A stretch of 64,000 nt of DNA from Mycolicibacterium fortuitum subsp. fortuitum (GTDB lineage: Bacteria; Actinomycetota; Actinomycetes; Mycobacteriales; Mycobacteriaceae). The notes under the pieces are model-generated. The model saw only the letters and a list, made by a program, of their open reading frames with translations. It had not been told where the DNA came from and searched no databases. The position numbers were made by a program, and so were the translations under genes. Shown here in pieces: positions 53,213-62,798 of the stretch. The stretch covers positions 4,030,001-4,094,000 of the forward strand of contig NZ_AP025518.1 in the NCBI RefSeq assembly GCF_022179545.1, written 5' to 3'. Position 1 is the first letter of the stretch. Each line of letters opens with the position of its first letter.

Positions 53213-54073
53213 ATGATCGAGGTCACTTTGCTCGGCACCGGTAGCCCGATTCCCGATCCGCACCGGGCGGGTCCCTCAACCCTGGTGCGCGCCGGCGGCC
53301 AGATTTTCCTCGTCGATTGCGGCCGCGGGGTGCTGCAGCGGCTGGCCGCCGCGGGGTCAGGCGCAAATCAGGTCAGCGCGCTGCTGTTGACGCATCTGCA
53401 CAGCGATCACATCGCCGACCTGGGCGACGTGATCATCACCCGCTGGGTCAGTACGTTCGATCCGGACGCGGCACCCCTGCAGATCATCGGTCCCCCGGGT
53501 ACCGCCGAGGTGGTCGACGCGACACTGCGCGCGTTCGGACACGACATCGGTTACCGCGTCGCCCATCACGCCGACCTCACCGACCCACCGCGGGTGGAGG
53601 TCCACGAATACACCGATGGGCCGGTGTGGGACCGCGGCGATGTGCGGATCCGGGTCGCGCCCACCGATCACCGGCCGGTGACGCCCTCCATCGCCTTCCG
53701 GATCGAACACGGCGGCGCTTCGGTGGCGCTAGCCGGCGACACCGTGCCGTGTCCCAGCCTGGATGCGCTCGCCGCGGGCGCCGGAGCCCTGGTGCACACG
53801 GTCATTCGCAAAGATCTGATCGAACAGCTTGCGCAACAACGGATCCGCGACATCTGCGACTATCACTCGTCGGTACAGGAGGCAGCGGCCACCGCCAGCC
53901 GCGCCGGTGTGGGCATCCTGATCCTGACCCACTACGTACCGGCCATAGCTCCTGGCACCCAAGACGAATGGCGGGCATTGGCCGCCTCGGTGTTCGACCG
54001 CCAGATCGAGCTGGGCGACGATCTGCACCGCGTCCAGGTTCATCCCGGGGTGTGCAGCAGGGCGCGCCCTTGA
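53213..54073 (+). CDS. RNase Z-like metallo-beta-lactamase hydrolase
   Basis: A 286-residue MBL-fold protein with [16 protein letters not shown] at the N terminus, the metal motif THLHSDH near residue 61 and further ligands in LAGDT and HYVP. It matches the ribonuclease Z/arylsulfatase-like group (Rv2407 type). tRNA 3' processing is possible but not demonstrated by sequence alone. Confidence 0.8.
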   Translation: MIEVTLLGTGSPIPDPHRAGPSTLVRAGGQIFLVDCGRGVLQRLAAAGSGANQVSALLLTHLHSDHIADLGDVIITRWVSTFDPDAAPLQIIGPPGTAEVVDATLRAFGHDIGYRVAHHADLTDPPRVEVHEYTDGPVWDRGDVRIRVAPTDHRPVTPSIAFRIEHGGASVALAGDTVPCPSLDALAAGAGALVHTVIRKDLIEQLAQQRIRDICDYHSSVQEAAATASRAGVGILILTHYVPAIAPGTQDEWRALAASVFDRQIELGDDLHRVQVHPGVCSRARP

Positions 54074-54158
54074 CCGACCGCGCATGCAGCGAAATCCGAT
54101 GGCATTGAACGGCCGTTGCGTTCACACTCAACCGCACCGAGCGGAAGGAGTGATCGCG

Positions 54159-55664
54159 ATGCAGGGGTTGGGGAGGCCCGGCGATGATCTGCTGGCCGAT
54201 TTGGCCACGGCCATGGCGGAGGCGGACCGCGGCGGCAGCCTCTACGAGGCGGCGAACATTCTCGCTCAATTGGCCGCCGACAGGGCTGAACTCGACAAGG
54301 TGATGCCGGTTTTGTCGTCCGTACGCCCACGCACCTGGCTGCGGCTGGACACCGCACTGCGCAAGAGCTGGCAGCCGAGTCACCGATGGCGGCAGATCAT
54401 CGAGGCCGCCTGGCACAGGTCCGATTCCACCGCCCTGCTGCTGACCGCTTGCTCCGGAGACGGCCGGCAACGGCAGCGTGTTGTGAATTCGCGGCCGATG
54501 TGCGGTGATCAGCGGCTGCTTCCCCTGTTGCTGATCCGGGCCGCGGACTGGGCGGAACCGGTTCGGGTAGACGCCGCGGCAGCACTTCCCGCTGCGCTCG
54601 CCGCCGCCGACCCGGAGTCATTGATCCAGGCGGCAGGCGTGGCGATGGCGATGCGGGACTGGCGTCGCGGTGAGCATGCGGTCGCAGCGGTCACCGAGGC
54701 GTTGCGGATGCGGACGGACGGAACGCTCGACGCAGCACGCATGAGCAACGACGTCCACGTCCGCCGGTTGGGCTACTGCGTGTGGCTCGAGCAGGCCCCC
54801 GATTCGATGACAGTCGTCGAGGCGGCCCTGACCGAGCGGGACAACGTCTGCCAGAGTCTGTGCGTCGAAGCGGTCGTCCGATCCGCCGTAGGTCACCGGC
54901 CGGACATGTTGGAAAGGCTGCTCGGCGCCCGCTTCACGCGGGTACGTGCCGAAGCGCTCGCCGGCCTGGTCCAGATCGGGCATCCAGAGGCAGGGGAACC
55001 ACTCCTGGCCGACCGGTCGGCGGCGGTACGAGCGACTGCCCAGTGGGCCGTGCGCCGCGCCGGCCGGGACGCGGCCGAACGCTACCGGGAGCTGCTCTTG
55101 TCGGTTGACGACTCAGGGCTGCGCGGGGTCGTCGCGGGGCTCGGCGAGTGCGGCACGATCGATGACGCGGAGTCGGTCTGCGGCTATCTCGGGCATGCCC
55201 GGCCGCGGGTACGCGCCGAAGCGGTACGTGCCATGCGCCGACTGGGCGGCCCGCTCGAGAAGATCGCGGGCATGCTGACGGACCCGGCCCCGATCGTCGT
55301 GCGGGCGGCGCTGGCGGCACTGCGTGGGCAGCCGCAGCTCCCGCCGACGGATCTGCTGTGGGAGCTGCTGCAGGCGGACCAGCCGCGGCATGTGCGGCGG
55401 GCCGCGTTCAGCCTGCTGGTCGGCAGGGGGAACTGGACACGGATCGAGGCCGACCTCCGCAGCGTCGTCGACGTCGACGACAACCTGCGCGCCTATGCCA
55501 GTACAGATCTCAGCGGATGGCTGGACCGCGAGGCCTCGACCGCATACCGGATGCCGCACCCGTCCACCCTCGATCGCCTGGGCCCGCTCATCGATGCTGC
55601 GGAACCGAGCATCGGTGTCCACGAGGCCCGCCTGCTTCGTTGGCACCTGGGCCTGTCGGACTAG
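54159..55664 (+). CDS. HEAT/PBS-lyase-like repeat protein of unknown function
   Basis: About 501 residues of alpha-helical repeats rich in Ala, Arg and Leu. Repeat units such as RVRAEALAGLVQIGHPEAGEPLLADRS and RVRAEAVRAMRRLGG show HEAT-like spacing of about 30 residues. No catalytic motif is seen. GGAAGGAG lies eight bases before ATG 54159. HEAT proteins are scaffolds, and this one has no coupled neighbour to name a partner. Convergent with the F420-type gene by a four-base overlap. Confidence 0.7.
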   Translation: MQGLGRPGDDLLADLATAMAEADRGGSLYEAANILAQLAADRAELDKVMPVLSSVRPRTWLRLDTALRKSWQPSHRWRQIIEAAWHRSDSTALLLTACSGDGRQRQRVVNSRPMCGDQRLLPLLLIRAADWAEPVRVDAAAALPAALAAADPESLIQAAGVAMAMRDWRRGEHAVAAVTEALRMRTDGTLDAARMSNDVHVRRLGYCVWLEQAPDSMTVVEAALTERDNVCQSLCVEAVVRSAVGHRPDMLERLLGARFTRVRAEALAGLVQIGHPEAGEPLLADRSAAVRATAQWAVRRAGRDAAERYRELLLSVDDSGLRGVVAGLGECGTIDDAESVCGYLGHARPRVRAEAVRAMRRLGGPLEKIAGMLTDPAPIVVRAALAALRGQPQLPPTDLLWELLQADQPRHVRRAAFSLLVGRGNWTRIEADLRSVVDVDDNLRAYASTDLSGWLDREASTAYRMPHPSTLDRLGPLIDAAEPSIGVHEARLLRWHLGLSD

Positions 55665-56524
55665 CTTGCGAGCCAATCCGCAGCGGCTGCAACGCAATTG
55701 AGATCGGCACTGGTCAGGGGTCGGCCGCGGGCGATCACCACAACCTGCTGGATTCCCGAGTCGGCCAGCGCACGGCAACGCTCGGCGAGTGCATCAGCGC
55801 GCTCGCCGTCTTGGAGCGCCGTGGTCACGGTGCGCTCGATCTCCTCGGCTCGCCGTCCGACGTCGGCGCAATGCCGATCGAGTACGTCGAGCTGCCTGCG
55901 GATCGCGGAGCCGCCGTCGGGTAGGTCGAACAGGTTGCACGCATCGCCGTACTGCGCCACCAATCGCAGCGTGCGACGCTCACCCGTTCCGCCGATCAGC
56001 ACCGGAGGATGCGGTGCGGTTACGGGTCGCGGGCTGCCGATCGGCTGTTGTGCGGTCACATACTCACCGAGGAAAGCGGTGTGGTCGCCACGCCACATCT
56101 GATCGGCCAACCGCAACAGCTCGCTCATCCGCTCGAAGCGTTCCGCCGTGCCCGGCAGGAACAGTCCCATCGCGGTCGCCTCGGCCGTGTTGTAGCCGGC
56201 GCCGATGCCGAGCCACGCGCGACCGTTCGACAGCACGTCGAGCGTCGTCACCGCCTTGACCAACAGGGCCGGCGCCCGGAAGGTCGCCGCAGTCACCATG
56301 GTGCCCAACCGAAGGCGGCGCGTGGCTGCGGCCAGATAACCGAGCACGGTGTATGCCTCAAGCATCGGCTCGTCGGTGCGGCATGAAGGATCGGCCTGTA
56401 CGAGATGGTCTGCCACCCACATGGTGTCGACGGCGGTGTCATCGAGAAACGCCGCCAGATCCGTGAGGCGCTGCTCAATTCCTTCTGGCCATGAATAATT
56501 CGTGACGCTGACGCTGAGTTTCAT
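55661..56524 (-). CDS. LLM class F420-dependent oxidoreductase
   Basis: A 287-residue luciferase-like TIM-barrel protein (MWVADHL; RLRLGTMVTAATFRAPALLVKAVTTLDVLSNGRAWLGIGAGYN; PPVLIGGTGERRTLRLVAQYGDACN). The pattern is that of mycobacterial F420-dependent enzymes. Substrate unknown. Its ATG overlaps the stop of the membrane protein gene, so both answer to the same MarR-linked promoter. Confidence 0.82.
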   Translation of the reverse strand: MKLSVSVTNYSWPEGIEQRLTDLAAFLDDTAVDTMWVADHLVQADPSCRTDEPMLEAYTVLGYLAAATRRLRLGTMVTAATFRAPALLVKAVTTLDVLSNGRAWLGIGAGYNTAEATAMGLFLPGTAERFERMSELLRLADQMWRGDHTAFLGEYVTAQQPIGSPRPVTAPHPPVLIGGTGERRTLRLVAQYGDACNLFDLPDGGSAIRRQLDVLDRHCADVGRRAEEIERTVTTALQDGERADALAERCRALADSGIQQVVVIARGRPLTSADLNCVAAAADWLAS

Positions 56525-57228
56525 GCGTGACGCACCTCGGTCCGATGCCTCGGCAGCAGGGCACCGGCGACGATGAGCCAGATGAACCCGGTGAACCGGG
56601 CGACCGGCAGGATCACCGCTGCTTCGGGCCAGATCAGCACCAGCGTCGCCACCTCGGCCAACGCCGCTATGGCCAGCCCTGCCCAGGCCAGCGGCCGCGG
56701 CAACAGTCCGAGGATGAGGCTGGGCACCGCGATGCCCGCCAGCAGCAGACCGAGTGCCACGATGTGCCCGACGCCGCCGGTGAGGAACACCAGGTAGTAC
56801 AGCGCGCGGATCAGACCGTCGGCGACGACCACCTCGGACCGAGACATCGTCCAGCAGATCAGCCCGGCCAACCCGAGGGCGCCGGAAGCGAGGATCCCGC
56901 CCGCCAGCGCGATGGTCGCTCCAGGTGCGGTCACCCCGAGTTGTCGCAGTCGGGTGCTCGCGGTCGCGGCGTAGATCGCCAGCGGCACCGACGCCGCGAA
57001 TGTGCCCACCGCACTGGCCAGCACCGCTCCGTGATGGTCGTGGACATAGCCGAGGACGTCTGAGGCCGCGCCGTACGGCAGCGGCATCACTCCGCCGAGA
57101 GCCGCGCCGACACCGAGCCCGACCAGCAGCAACACGAGCGAGACCGCGGCCACCGGAGCCAGTGGCGGCCCTCCCTGTGGGCCGGTGCGCCGCGCGGCTT
57201 GAATTCGATCAGCAGTTGAATCGTTCAT
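56521..57228 (-). CDS. DUF4386-like membrane protein
   Basis: About 235 residues with six to seven membrane segments (LAPVAAVSLVLLLVGLGVGAALGG through LIVAGALLPRH). It resembles the DUF4386 family of unknown function. The ATG at 57228 lies within an inverted repeat that is probably the MarR operator. A start 36 bases upstream would sit in the operator and is less likely. Confidence 0.7.
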   Translation of the reverse strand: MNDSTADRIQAARRTGPQGGPPLAPVAAVSLVLLLVGLGVGAALGGVMPLPYGAASDVLGYVHDHHGAVLASAVGTFAASVPLAIYAATASTRLRQLGVTAPGATIALAGGILASGALGLAGLICWTMSRSEVVVADGLIRALYYLVFLTGGVGHIVALGLLLAGIAVPSLILGLLPRPLAWAGLAIAALAEVATLVLIWPEAAVILPVARFTGFIWLIVAGALLPRHRTEVRHA

Positions 57229-57240
57229 ACTTTGAACGAT
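57220..57240. promoter_or_regulatory. Candidate MarR operator
   Basis: ATCGTTCA and TGAACGAT form a perfect eight-base inverted repeat around TACTT, covering the start of the DUF4386-like gene. Another TGAACGAT half-site occurs at 57284-57291, before the MarR gene. The divergent layout fits autoregulation and control of the two-gene membrane protein/oxidoreductase operon. Confidence 0.6.
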
Positions 57241-57313
57241 ATGCCTGCAAGCTTTCAGCCGCAACGGCGAATGTTTTCAGCTCTGAACGATTTGGCACTG
57301 ATACGGTTTGAAC

Positions 57314-57811
57314 ATGGAACCTGGCCCGCCGGACACCGTGGCATTCCTGCTGGCACAACTCGGTCATCGGGCGGCGGCACTGTTCGCCGAGCAGATGACG
57401 ACCCTCGAACTGACCCCGCCGCACGCCGGCATCCTGCGTGCCATCGGCGGGCAGCCCGGACTCAGTCAGCAGTCACTGAGCACGCAACTGGACCTGTTGC
57501 CGAGCCGGGTCGTCAGCTACGTCGACGACCTGGAAGACCGCGGCTACGTCGAGCGACGTCGCAACCCCGACGATCGCAGGCTGCATGCGCTGTACCTCAG
57601 CACCGCGGGAAAGAAGATGCTGCGTCGCATCGGCGAACTCGCCCGCCGCCACGACGAGCGCGTGACGGCGGGCCTCGACCCTGCGCAACGGGAGACGTTG
57701 CACACGCTGCTGCAGACGCTCGCGCTACAACATGAGCTGACACCGCACGTGCACCCCGGTTTCCGGAACCTGGGCCGCTCCGGCACCGGCCGGCTCAAGC
57801 CAGCCGAGTGA
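57314..57811 (+). CDS. MarR family transcriptional regulator
   Basis: A 165-residue winged-helix repressor (PPHAGILRAIGGQPGLSQQSLSTQLDLLPSRVVSYVDDLEDRGYVERRRNPDDRRLHALYLS). The wing and recognition helix are intact. Divergent from the DUF4386-like/F420 operon, with TGAACGAT repeats between. ATG 57314 is preferred to TTG 57308. 3' end overlaps the convergent transglutaminase gene by 17 bases. Confidence 0.88.
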   Translation: MEPGPPDTVAFLLAQLGHRAAALFAEQMTTLELTPPHAGILRAIGGQPGLSQQSLSTQLDLLPSRVVSYVDDLEDRGYVERRRNPDDRRLHALYLSTAGKKMLRRIGELARRHDERVTAGLDPAQRETLHTLLQTLALQHELTPHVHPGFRNLGRSGTGRLKPAE

Positions 57812-58634
57812 CCTCCACGATCACATCGAGGTCGGTCGAGCCCTCGCCCGAGTAGATTCCCTTGAGCGGGGCCACATCCGAGTAGTCCCGACCGACGCCG
57901 ACACTGACGTACTGCTCGTTGATCTCGGTGTCGTTGGTCGGGTCGTAGTGCCACCACCCGCCGGTCCATGCCTGGATCCAGGCATGACTCTGGCCGTCGA
58001 TGGTGTCCCCTACCACCGCGTCCCGCTTCGGGTGAAGATAGCCCGACACATACCGTGCGGGAATTCCCATGGACCGCAACATGATCAGCGACAGGTGCGC
58101 GAAATCCTGGCACACACCCTTACCCTCGCGCAGGGCATCCAGGCCCGAGGAGTGCACGCCGGTGGTACCCGATACGTAGTCGAGTTCGCTGCGCACCCAC
58201 TGCGCCACCTCCCCCACCGCCTCGAACGGATCGTGGTCCTTGGCGATCCGCTGTCCCACGCGCGCGATCCGCTTGCTGTGCGGTGTGTAATGGGTGGGGC
58301 TGAGCACCTCGTCGAACCGGTCGATCACGGCCTCGGTCCGCAGATCATCCCAGCCGACCGTCTCCTCGGGCTTCTCCGCGATCTCGGTCTCGACCACCGA
58401 GGACCCCGACACCTCCAGCTCGGTGTGCGGAGCGTGCAGGTCGAAGGCCGTCACCGCCGTACCCCAGTAGTCGACATACCGATAGGACCGGGTGGCGGGG
58501 ATGGTCTCGACCCGGTTCAAGATGACGTTCTGCCGCGAGTCGGACCGTGGGGTCAGCCTGGCCTCGTTGAAGGACGCCGTCACCGCCGACTTGTAGGCGT
58601 AACCAGTCGAGTGCACCACCCTCAGCCGCCACAT
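57795..58634 (-). CDS. Transglutaminase-like protein
   Basis: A 279-residue bacterial transglutaminase-like protease fold: an N-terminal beta domain, then GVCQDFAHLSLIMLRSMGIPARYVSGY with the catalytic Cys, SHAWIQAW with the His, and YDPTND with the Asp. It forms a conserved trio with the next two genes (Rv2409c-Rv2411c in M. tuberculosis), proposed on comparative grounds to be a peptide-ligase/peptidase system. Confidence 0.85.
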   Translation of the reverse strand: MWRLRVVHSTGYAYKSAVTASFNEARLTPRSDSRQNVILNRVETIPATRSYRYVDYWGTAVTAFDLHAPHTELEVSGSSVVETEIAEKPEETVGWDDLRTEAVIDRFDEVLSPTHYTPHSKRIARVGQRIAKDHDPFEAVGEVAQWVRSELDYVSGTTGVHSSGLDALREGKGVCQDFAHLSLIMLRSMGIPARYVSGYLHPKRDAVVGDTIDGQSHAWIQAWTGGWWHYDPTNDTEINEQYVSVGVGRDYSDVAPLKGIYSGEGSTDLDVIVEVTRLA

Positions 58635-59609
58635 CTAGACCTCACCCTCTTCGATCACAACCACATCCCCGTGCCCGGCGTCTGTCCAGGCCACCCATGG
58701 AGCGGAGTGGAAGTACTGCAGCGCCAACGCTTCTCCCACGTCGCGGCAGGTCTTCTGCAACCCGGCCAGCCGAGCGTCCAGGGACTCCAGCAGCGCACCC
58801 GGCTGCAGGAACTCCAGTTCGCTGCGCGCCCGCCCCAACAGCCGCTGCGCCTCGGCGGTGGCTCCCAACCGGCTGTGCGGCCGGTTGAGCAGCTCGTCGA
58901 GACTGTGTTCGGCCAACCGCAGTGAATAGAAGATCGACCGGGGAAACAACCGGTCCAGCAGCATGAACTCGACCACACGCCCGGCGTCGAGCACGCCCCG
59001 GTAGGTACGCAGATAGGTGTCGTGGGCCCCGGCCGAGCGCAGCAACGTGACCCACGCCGGCGACGACCCGCTGTCCCCGACCCGCGACAGCAGCAGCCGT
59101 ACGGTCATGTCGACGCGCTCGATCGCGCGGCCCAACACCATGAACCGGTAACCGTCGTCTCGGCTCAACGTCGAATCTGCCAGGCCGGCGAACATCGCGG
59201 CGCGTCCCTCGACATACGACAGGAACTCGTGCGGGCCCAGGCGTTTGGCCGCCCGTTCCCTCTCGGCCAGTGCGTTGTATGTGGTGTTCAGACACTCCCA
59301 GATCTCCGTTGACGTGACTTCCCGTGCCCCACGGGCGTTCTCGCGCGCAGCAGAGATCGAGTCGACGATCGAATTGCCTCCGCTGTCGCGGCTGAATGCC
59401 ACGATGTCGGTCAGCGACCACACGTCCAGGCGCCGGGCGGGTGGCTCGATCCCGAGCACCCGCAACAACGTCCGTGAGGCGACGTCAGGGTCGACACTGG
59501 AGTCCTCGAGCAGCTGATGGACCGTGACGTCGAGGATGCGTGCGGTGTCATCGGCCCGTTCCACATAGCGTCCGATCCAGTACAACGACTCGGCATTGCG
59601 CGCCAGCAT
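58635..59609 (-). CDS. Alpha-E domain protein
   Basis: A 324-residue all-helical alpha-E family protein (MLARNAESLYWIGRYVERADDTARILDVT at the start). It abuts the transglutaminase gene with no gap and follows the ATP-grasp gene by 16 bases, the usual trio order. Biochemical role not established. Confidence 0.87.
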   Translation of the reverse strand: MLARNAESLYWIGRYVERADDTARILDVTVHQLLEDSSVDPDVASRTLLRVLGIEPPARRLDVWSLTDIVAFSRDSGGNSIVDSISAARENARGAREVTSTEIWECLNTTYNALAERERAAKRLGPHEFLSYVEGRAAMFAGLADSTLSRDDGYRFMVLGRAIERVDMTVRLLLSRVGDSGSSPAWVTLLRSAGAHDTYLRTYRGVLDAGRVVEFMLLDRLFPRSIFYSLRLAEHSLDELLNRPHSRLGATAEAQRLLGRARSELEFLQPGALLESLDARLAGLQKTCRDVGEALALQYFHSAPWVAWTDAGHGDVVVIEEGEV

Positions 59610-59625
59610 CTACCCACCCCCGCTG

Positions 59626-61287
59626 TTACTGCTGTTGTTGGGACGACGAGCCATCAGGCGCGCCATCAGCTTTGGGCCCCGTCGCCGATTTCGGCAGCGA
59701 CCGCACCACCTCGGCCGCAGCGAGCTCGCGATCTGCTGCCGAGGTCCGCGACGCCAACACCCAGGTGTCCTTCGATCCACCACCCTGACTGGAATTGACC
59801 ACCAGAGACCCCTCGGGCAGCGCCACCCGGGTCAGCCCGCCGGGCAGCACCCACACGTCGTCACCGTCATTGACCGCGAACGGGCGCAGGTCCACGTGCC
59901 GGGGCGCCAATCTGTCGCCGATCTGGGTGGGCACCGTGGACAGTTGCATCACGGGTTGAGCGATCCAGCCGCGCGGGTCGTTGCGGATCTTCTTGACAAT
60001 GGCCGTCAACTCCTTGGCTGAGGCATCCGGGCCGAACACGATGCCGTAGCCGCCGGAACCTTCCACGGGCTTAATGACGAGTTCATCGATCCGGTCGAGC
60101 ACCTCTTCCCGTTCGGCATCCAGCCAACATCGATAGGTGTCGACGTTGGCCAGCACCGGCTTCTCACCGAGGTAGTACTCGATGATGGTGGGGACGTAGG
60201 TGTAGACGAGCTTGTCGTCACCGACGCCGTTGCCCACCGCACTGGAGATTACCACGTTGCCGGCTCGTGCCGCGTTGAGCAGGCCGGCCACCCCCAGCAC
60301 GGAATCGGGCCGGAACTGCATGGGGTCCAGGAAGGCGTCGTCGATGCGGCGGTAGATGACATCGACCTGACGCTCACCTTCGGTGGTGCGCATGTACACG
60401 GCGTTGTCACGACAGAACAGATCCCGACCCTCGACCAGCTCGACACCCATCTGCCGCGCCAGCAACGAGTGCTCGAAGTAGGCCGAGTTGTAAACGCCGG
60501 GGGTGAGCACGACGACGGTGGGATCGGCGACGTTGGTCGGGGCGGCGTTGCGCAGCGCCCGCAACAGGTGCGAGGAGTAGTCACCGACCGCGCGCACCCG
60601 GTGGGTGGCGAACAGGTTCGGGAACACCCGCGCCATGGTGCGGCGGTTCTCCATCACATAGGAGACGCCCGAGGGCGATCGCAGGTTGTCCTCGAGCACC
60701 CGGAAGTCGCCCTTGTCGTCGCGGATCAGGTCGATGCCCGCGACGTGGATGCGCACCCCGTTGGGCGGGACGATCCCGGCAGCCTCGCGGTGGAAGTGCT
60801 CACAGGAGGTGACCAGCCGCCGCGGGATGACGCCGTCGCGCAGGATCTCCTGCTCGCCGTAGATGTCGTCGAGGTAGCACTCCAGCGCCTTGACCCGCTG
60901 GGTGATGCCGCGCTCCAGCCGCGACCACTCAGCAGCCGAGATCACACGCGGCACCAGGTCGAGCGGGAACGGCCGCTCCTGGCCCGACAGCGAGAATGTG
61001 ATGCCCTGGTCGATGAACGCCCGACCCAGCGCGTCCGACCGCGAACGCAACTCCGAGGCATCCGACGGAGCAAGCTCGGCGAAGATGCCCTTGTACGGTC
61101 CGCGGACGTTGCCGGCGGCGTCGAACATCTCGTCGAAGGCCTCCGAGTAGCGGCCCAGCCGGTTGTAGCCGTCGAAGACACCCTGATGTTTGGCGCGGCG
61201 CACCGAAGCGCCGCGCTGCCCGGCCGGGCCGGACCCGTTCGATGCCGCCCCTTGGCTACGGACTGTTCTCAGGCTCACCCAGTTCAT
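59626..61287 (-). CDS. Circularly permuted ATP-grasp protein
   Basis: A 553-residue protein of the circularly permuted ATP-grasp type (close to 551 in M. tuberculosis Rv2411c). Visible features: VLEDNLRSPSGVSYVMENRR, then EPVEGSGGYGIVFG-type nucleotide loop (VIKPVEGSGGYG) and LRPFAVNDGDDVWVLPGGLTRVA. Related enzymes ligate amino acids or peptides. The start at ATG 61287 fits the orthologue length; an upstream extension reads through promoter-like DNA. Confidence 0.86.
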   Translation of the reverse strand: MNWVSLRTVRSQGAASNGSGPAGQRGASVRRAKHQGVFDGYNRLGRYSEAFDEMFDAAGNVRGPYKGIFAELAPSDASELRSRSDALGRAFIDQGITFSLSGQERPFPLDLVPRVISAAEWSRLERGITQRVKALECYLDDIYGEQEILRDGVIPRRLVTSCEHFHREAAGIVPPNGVRIHVAGIDLIRDDKGDFRVLEDNLRSPSGVSYVMENRRTMARVFPNLFATHRVRAVGDYSSHLLRALRNAAPTNVADPTVVVLTPGVYNSAYFEHSLLARQMGVELVEGRDLFCRDNAVYMRTTEGERQVDVIYRRIDDAFLDPMQFRPDSVLGVAGLLNAARAGNVVISSAVGNGVGDDKLVYTYVPTIIEYYLGEKPVLANVDTYRCWLDAEREEVLDRIDELVIKPVEGSGGYGIVFGPDASAKELTAIVKKIRNDPRGWIAQPVMQLSTVPTQIGDRLAPRHVDLRPFAVNDGDDVWVLPGGLTRVALPEGSLVVNSSQGGGSKDTWVLASRTSAADRELAAAEVVRSLPKSATGPKADGAPDGSSSQQQQ

Positions 61288-61524
61288 GCTGCCGCACCCG
61301 ACGAGGTTTCGCCGGGTCAACGGCGCAGTCTGTTTCGCCAGGCCAAAGGCCGATTGACGTGGTATTAGAGTGGCGAACGGAGGCGCACCCAGCCTCCGGC
61401 GCATCGACGCCACTTTGGGAGTTCGGACGCCTCGCTGGTACCCTGAACAGTCGCTGCCCGCAGTGCGGGTGTGCGCACCCAGACTTCGGTAACCCCAGCT
61501 AGAGAATTACGAAGGAATTTTTAC
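61288..61524 (+). promoter_or_regulatory. Divergent intergenic region before rpsT
   Basis: This 237-base gap separates the divergent ATP-grasp and rpsT genes. I see TACCCT (61439-61444) as a possible -10 for rpsT and GAAGGA before its GTG. No other gene or repeat is evident. Confidence 0.35.
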
Positions 61525-61785
61525 GTGGCCAACATCAAGTCGCAGGAAAAGCGCATCCTCACCAACGAGCGTCGTCGGCTGCGTAACCAGTCCGTGAAGT
61601 CGTCGCTGCGTACGGCTGTGCGTAGCTTCCGCGAGGCCGTGGAGGCGGGCGAGAAGGACAAGGCCGCCGAGTTGCTGGTGTCGACCAGCCGCAAGCTCGA
61701 CAAGGCCGCCAGCAAGGGTGTCATCCACGCCAACCAGGCCGCCAACAAGAAGTCGGCTCTGGCTCTCGCGCTGAACAAGCTCTGA
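61525..61785 (+). CDS. rpsT: 30S ribosomal protein S20
   Basis: An 86-residue basic ribosomal protein that binds 16S rRNA ([21 protein letters not shown]..., then [17 protein letters not shown]). Complete; GTG start with GAAGGA nine bases upstream. A longer frame is rejected. Confidence 0.97.
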   Translation: MANIKSQEKRILTNERRRLRNQSVKSSLRTAVRSFREAVEAGEKDKAAELLVSTSRKLDKAASKGVIHANQAANKKSALALALNKL

Positions 61786-61790
61786 TCTTC

Positions 61791-61807
61791 CGGGGTTCTT
61801 CACCCCG
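61791..61807 (+). terminator. Possible terminator after rpsT
   Basis: CGGGGT and ACCCCG pair around TCTTC just after the rpsT stop. The stem is short and lacks a T run; it lies in the 37-base convergent gap with holA and could serve both. Confidence 0.45.
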
Positions 61808-61822
61808 AGCAATACCGCCGGT

Positions 61823-62785
61823 TCACCGGGTGGCGAGTTCCGCCACCCGGCGCACGGCTGTCTCAAGGGCGTAGTCGGCATCCGCCGCTGCGCCCTTTAC
61901 GTCTGCGTTGAGGGTCGCCACCACCCGCATTGCCTCGGCCACCGAGTCGCGTGACCATCGCCGCGCCTGCTTCTGTGCCTTCTGCACCCGCCACGGCGGC
62001 ATCCCCAGTTCACCGGCCAGCCGGTACGGATCTCCCGACAGTGGCCCGACCCGCGCGATGGTGTGGACGGCCTCGGCCAGGGCGTCGGCCAACACCACCT
62101 GCGGCTCACCGGCCAGCATCGCCCAGCGCAACGCCTCGGCGGCACCCGCGACGTCTCCGGTGACTGCCTTGTCCGCGATGTCGAAGCCCTTCACCTCCGC
62201 CTTGCCGCTGTGATAGCGGCGCACCGCGACGGCGTCGACCTGGCCCGCGGTGTCGGCCACCAGCTGTGAACACACCGCGGCGAGCTCACGGATGTTCGAC
62301 CCGACCGCATCGAGCACCGCGGTGACGGTGTCGTCGGAGACCTTGGCCCGCAGTGTGCGGAACTCGGCTCTCACGAAATCCGCGCGCTCGGCCGGCTTGG
62401 TGATCCGAGCACACGGGTGTACCTGGGCGCCAAGCTTTTTCAGTTGATCGGCCAGCGCCTTGGCCCGCCCGCCGCCGGAGTGAATGACAACCAGCACGGT
62501 GCCTGGCGGCAGATCCGCCGCAGCCGAGGCGATCAGGGCCACGGCATCCTTGCCCGCCTCGGCGGCGGCCTCCAGCACCACCATGCGTTCCTCGGCGAAC
62601 AGCGACGGGCTGAGCAGTTCGGCGAGCTCGCTGGTGCTGACCTCGCCGGCCCGCATCCGGTCGACGGGAACGTCATCGGAGCCGGCCTGTGCCCGCAGCG
62701 CGCGCAGTACCGATCCGACCGCGCGTTCGACCAGCAGTTCCTCATCGCCCAGAACCAGGTGCAGACCGTCGATCCGTTGATTCAC
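61823..62785 (-). CDS. holA: DNA polymerase III subunit delta
   Basis: A 320-residue clamp-loader subunit that opens the beta clamp. The HolA fold is seen in [21 protein letters not shown], then [21 protein letters not shown] and the C-terminal [26 protein letters not shown]. Lies downstream of comEC, as in M. tuberculosis. Confidence 0.92.
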   Translation of the reverse strand: MNQRIDGLHLVLGDEELLVERAVGSVLRALRAQAGSDDVPVDRMRAGEVSTSELAELLSPSLFAEERMVVLEAAAEAGKDAVALIASAAADLPPGTVLVVIHSGGGRAKALADQLKKLGAQVHPCARITKPAERADFVRAEFRTLRAKVSDDTVTAVLDAVGSNIRELAAVCSQLVADTAGQVDAVAVRRYHSGKAEVKGFDIADKAVTGDVAGAAEALRWAMLAGEPQVVLADALAEAVHTIARVGPLSGDPYRLAGELGMPPWRVQKAQKQARRWSRDSVAEAMRVVATLNADVKGAAADADYALETAVRRVAELATR

Positions 62786-62798
62786 ACCGATGATCGTG

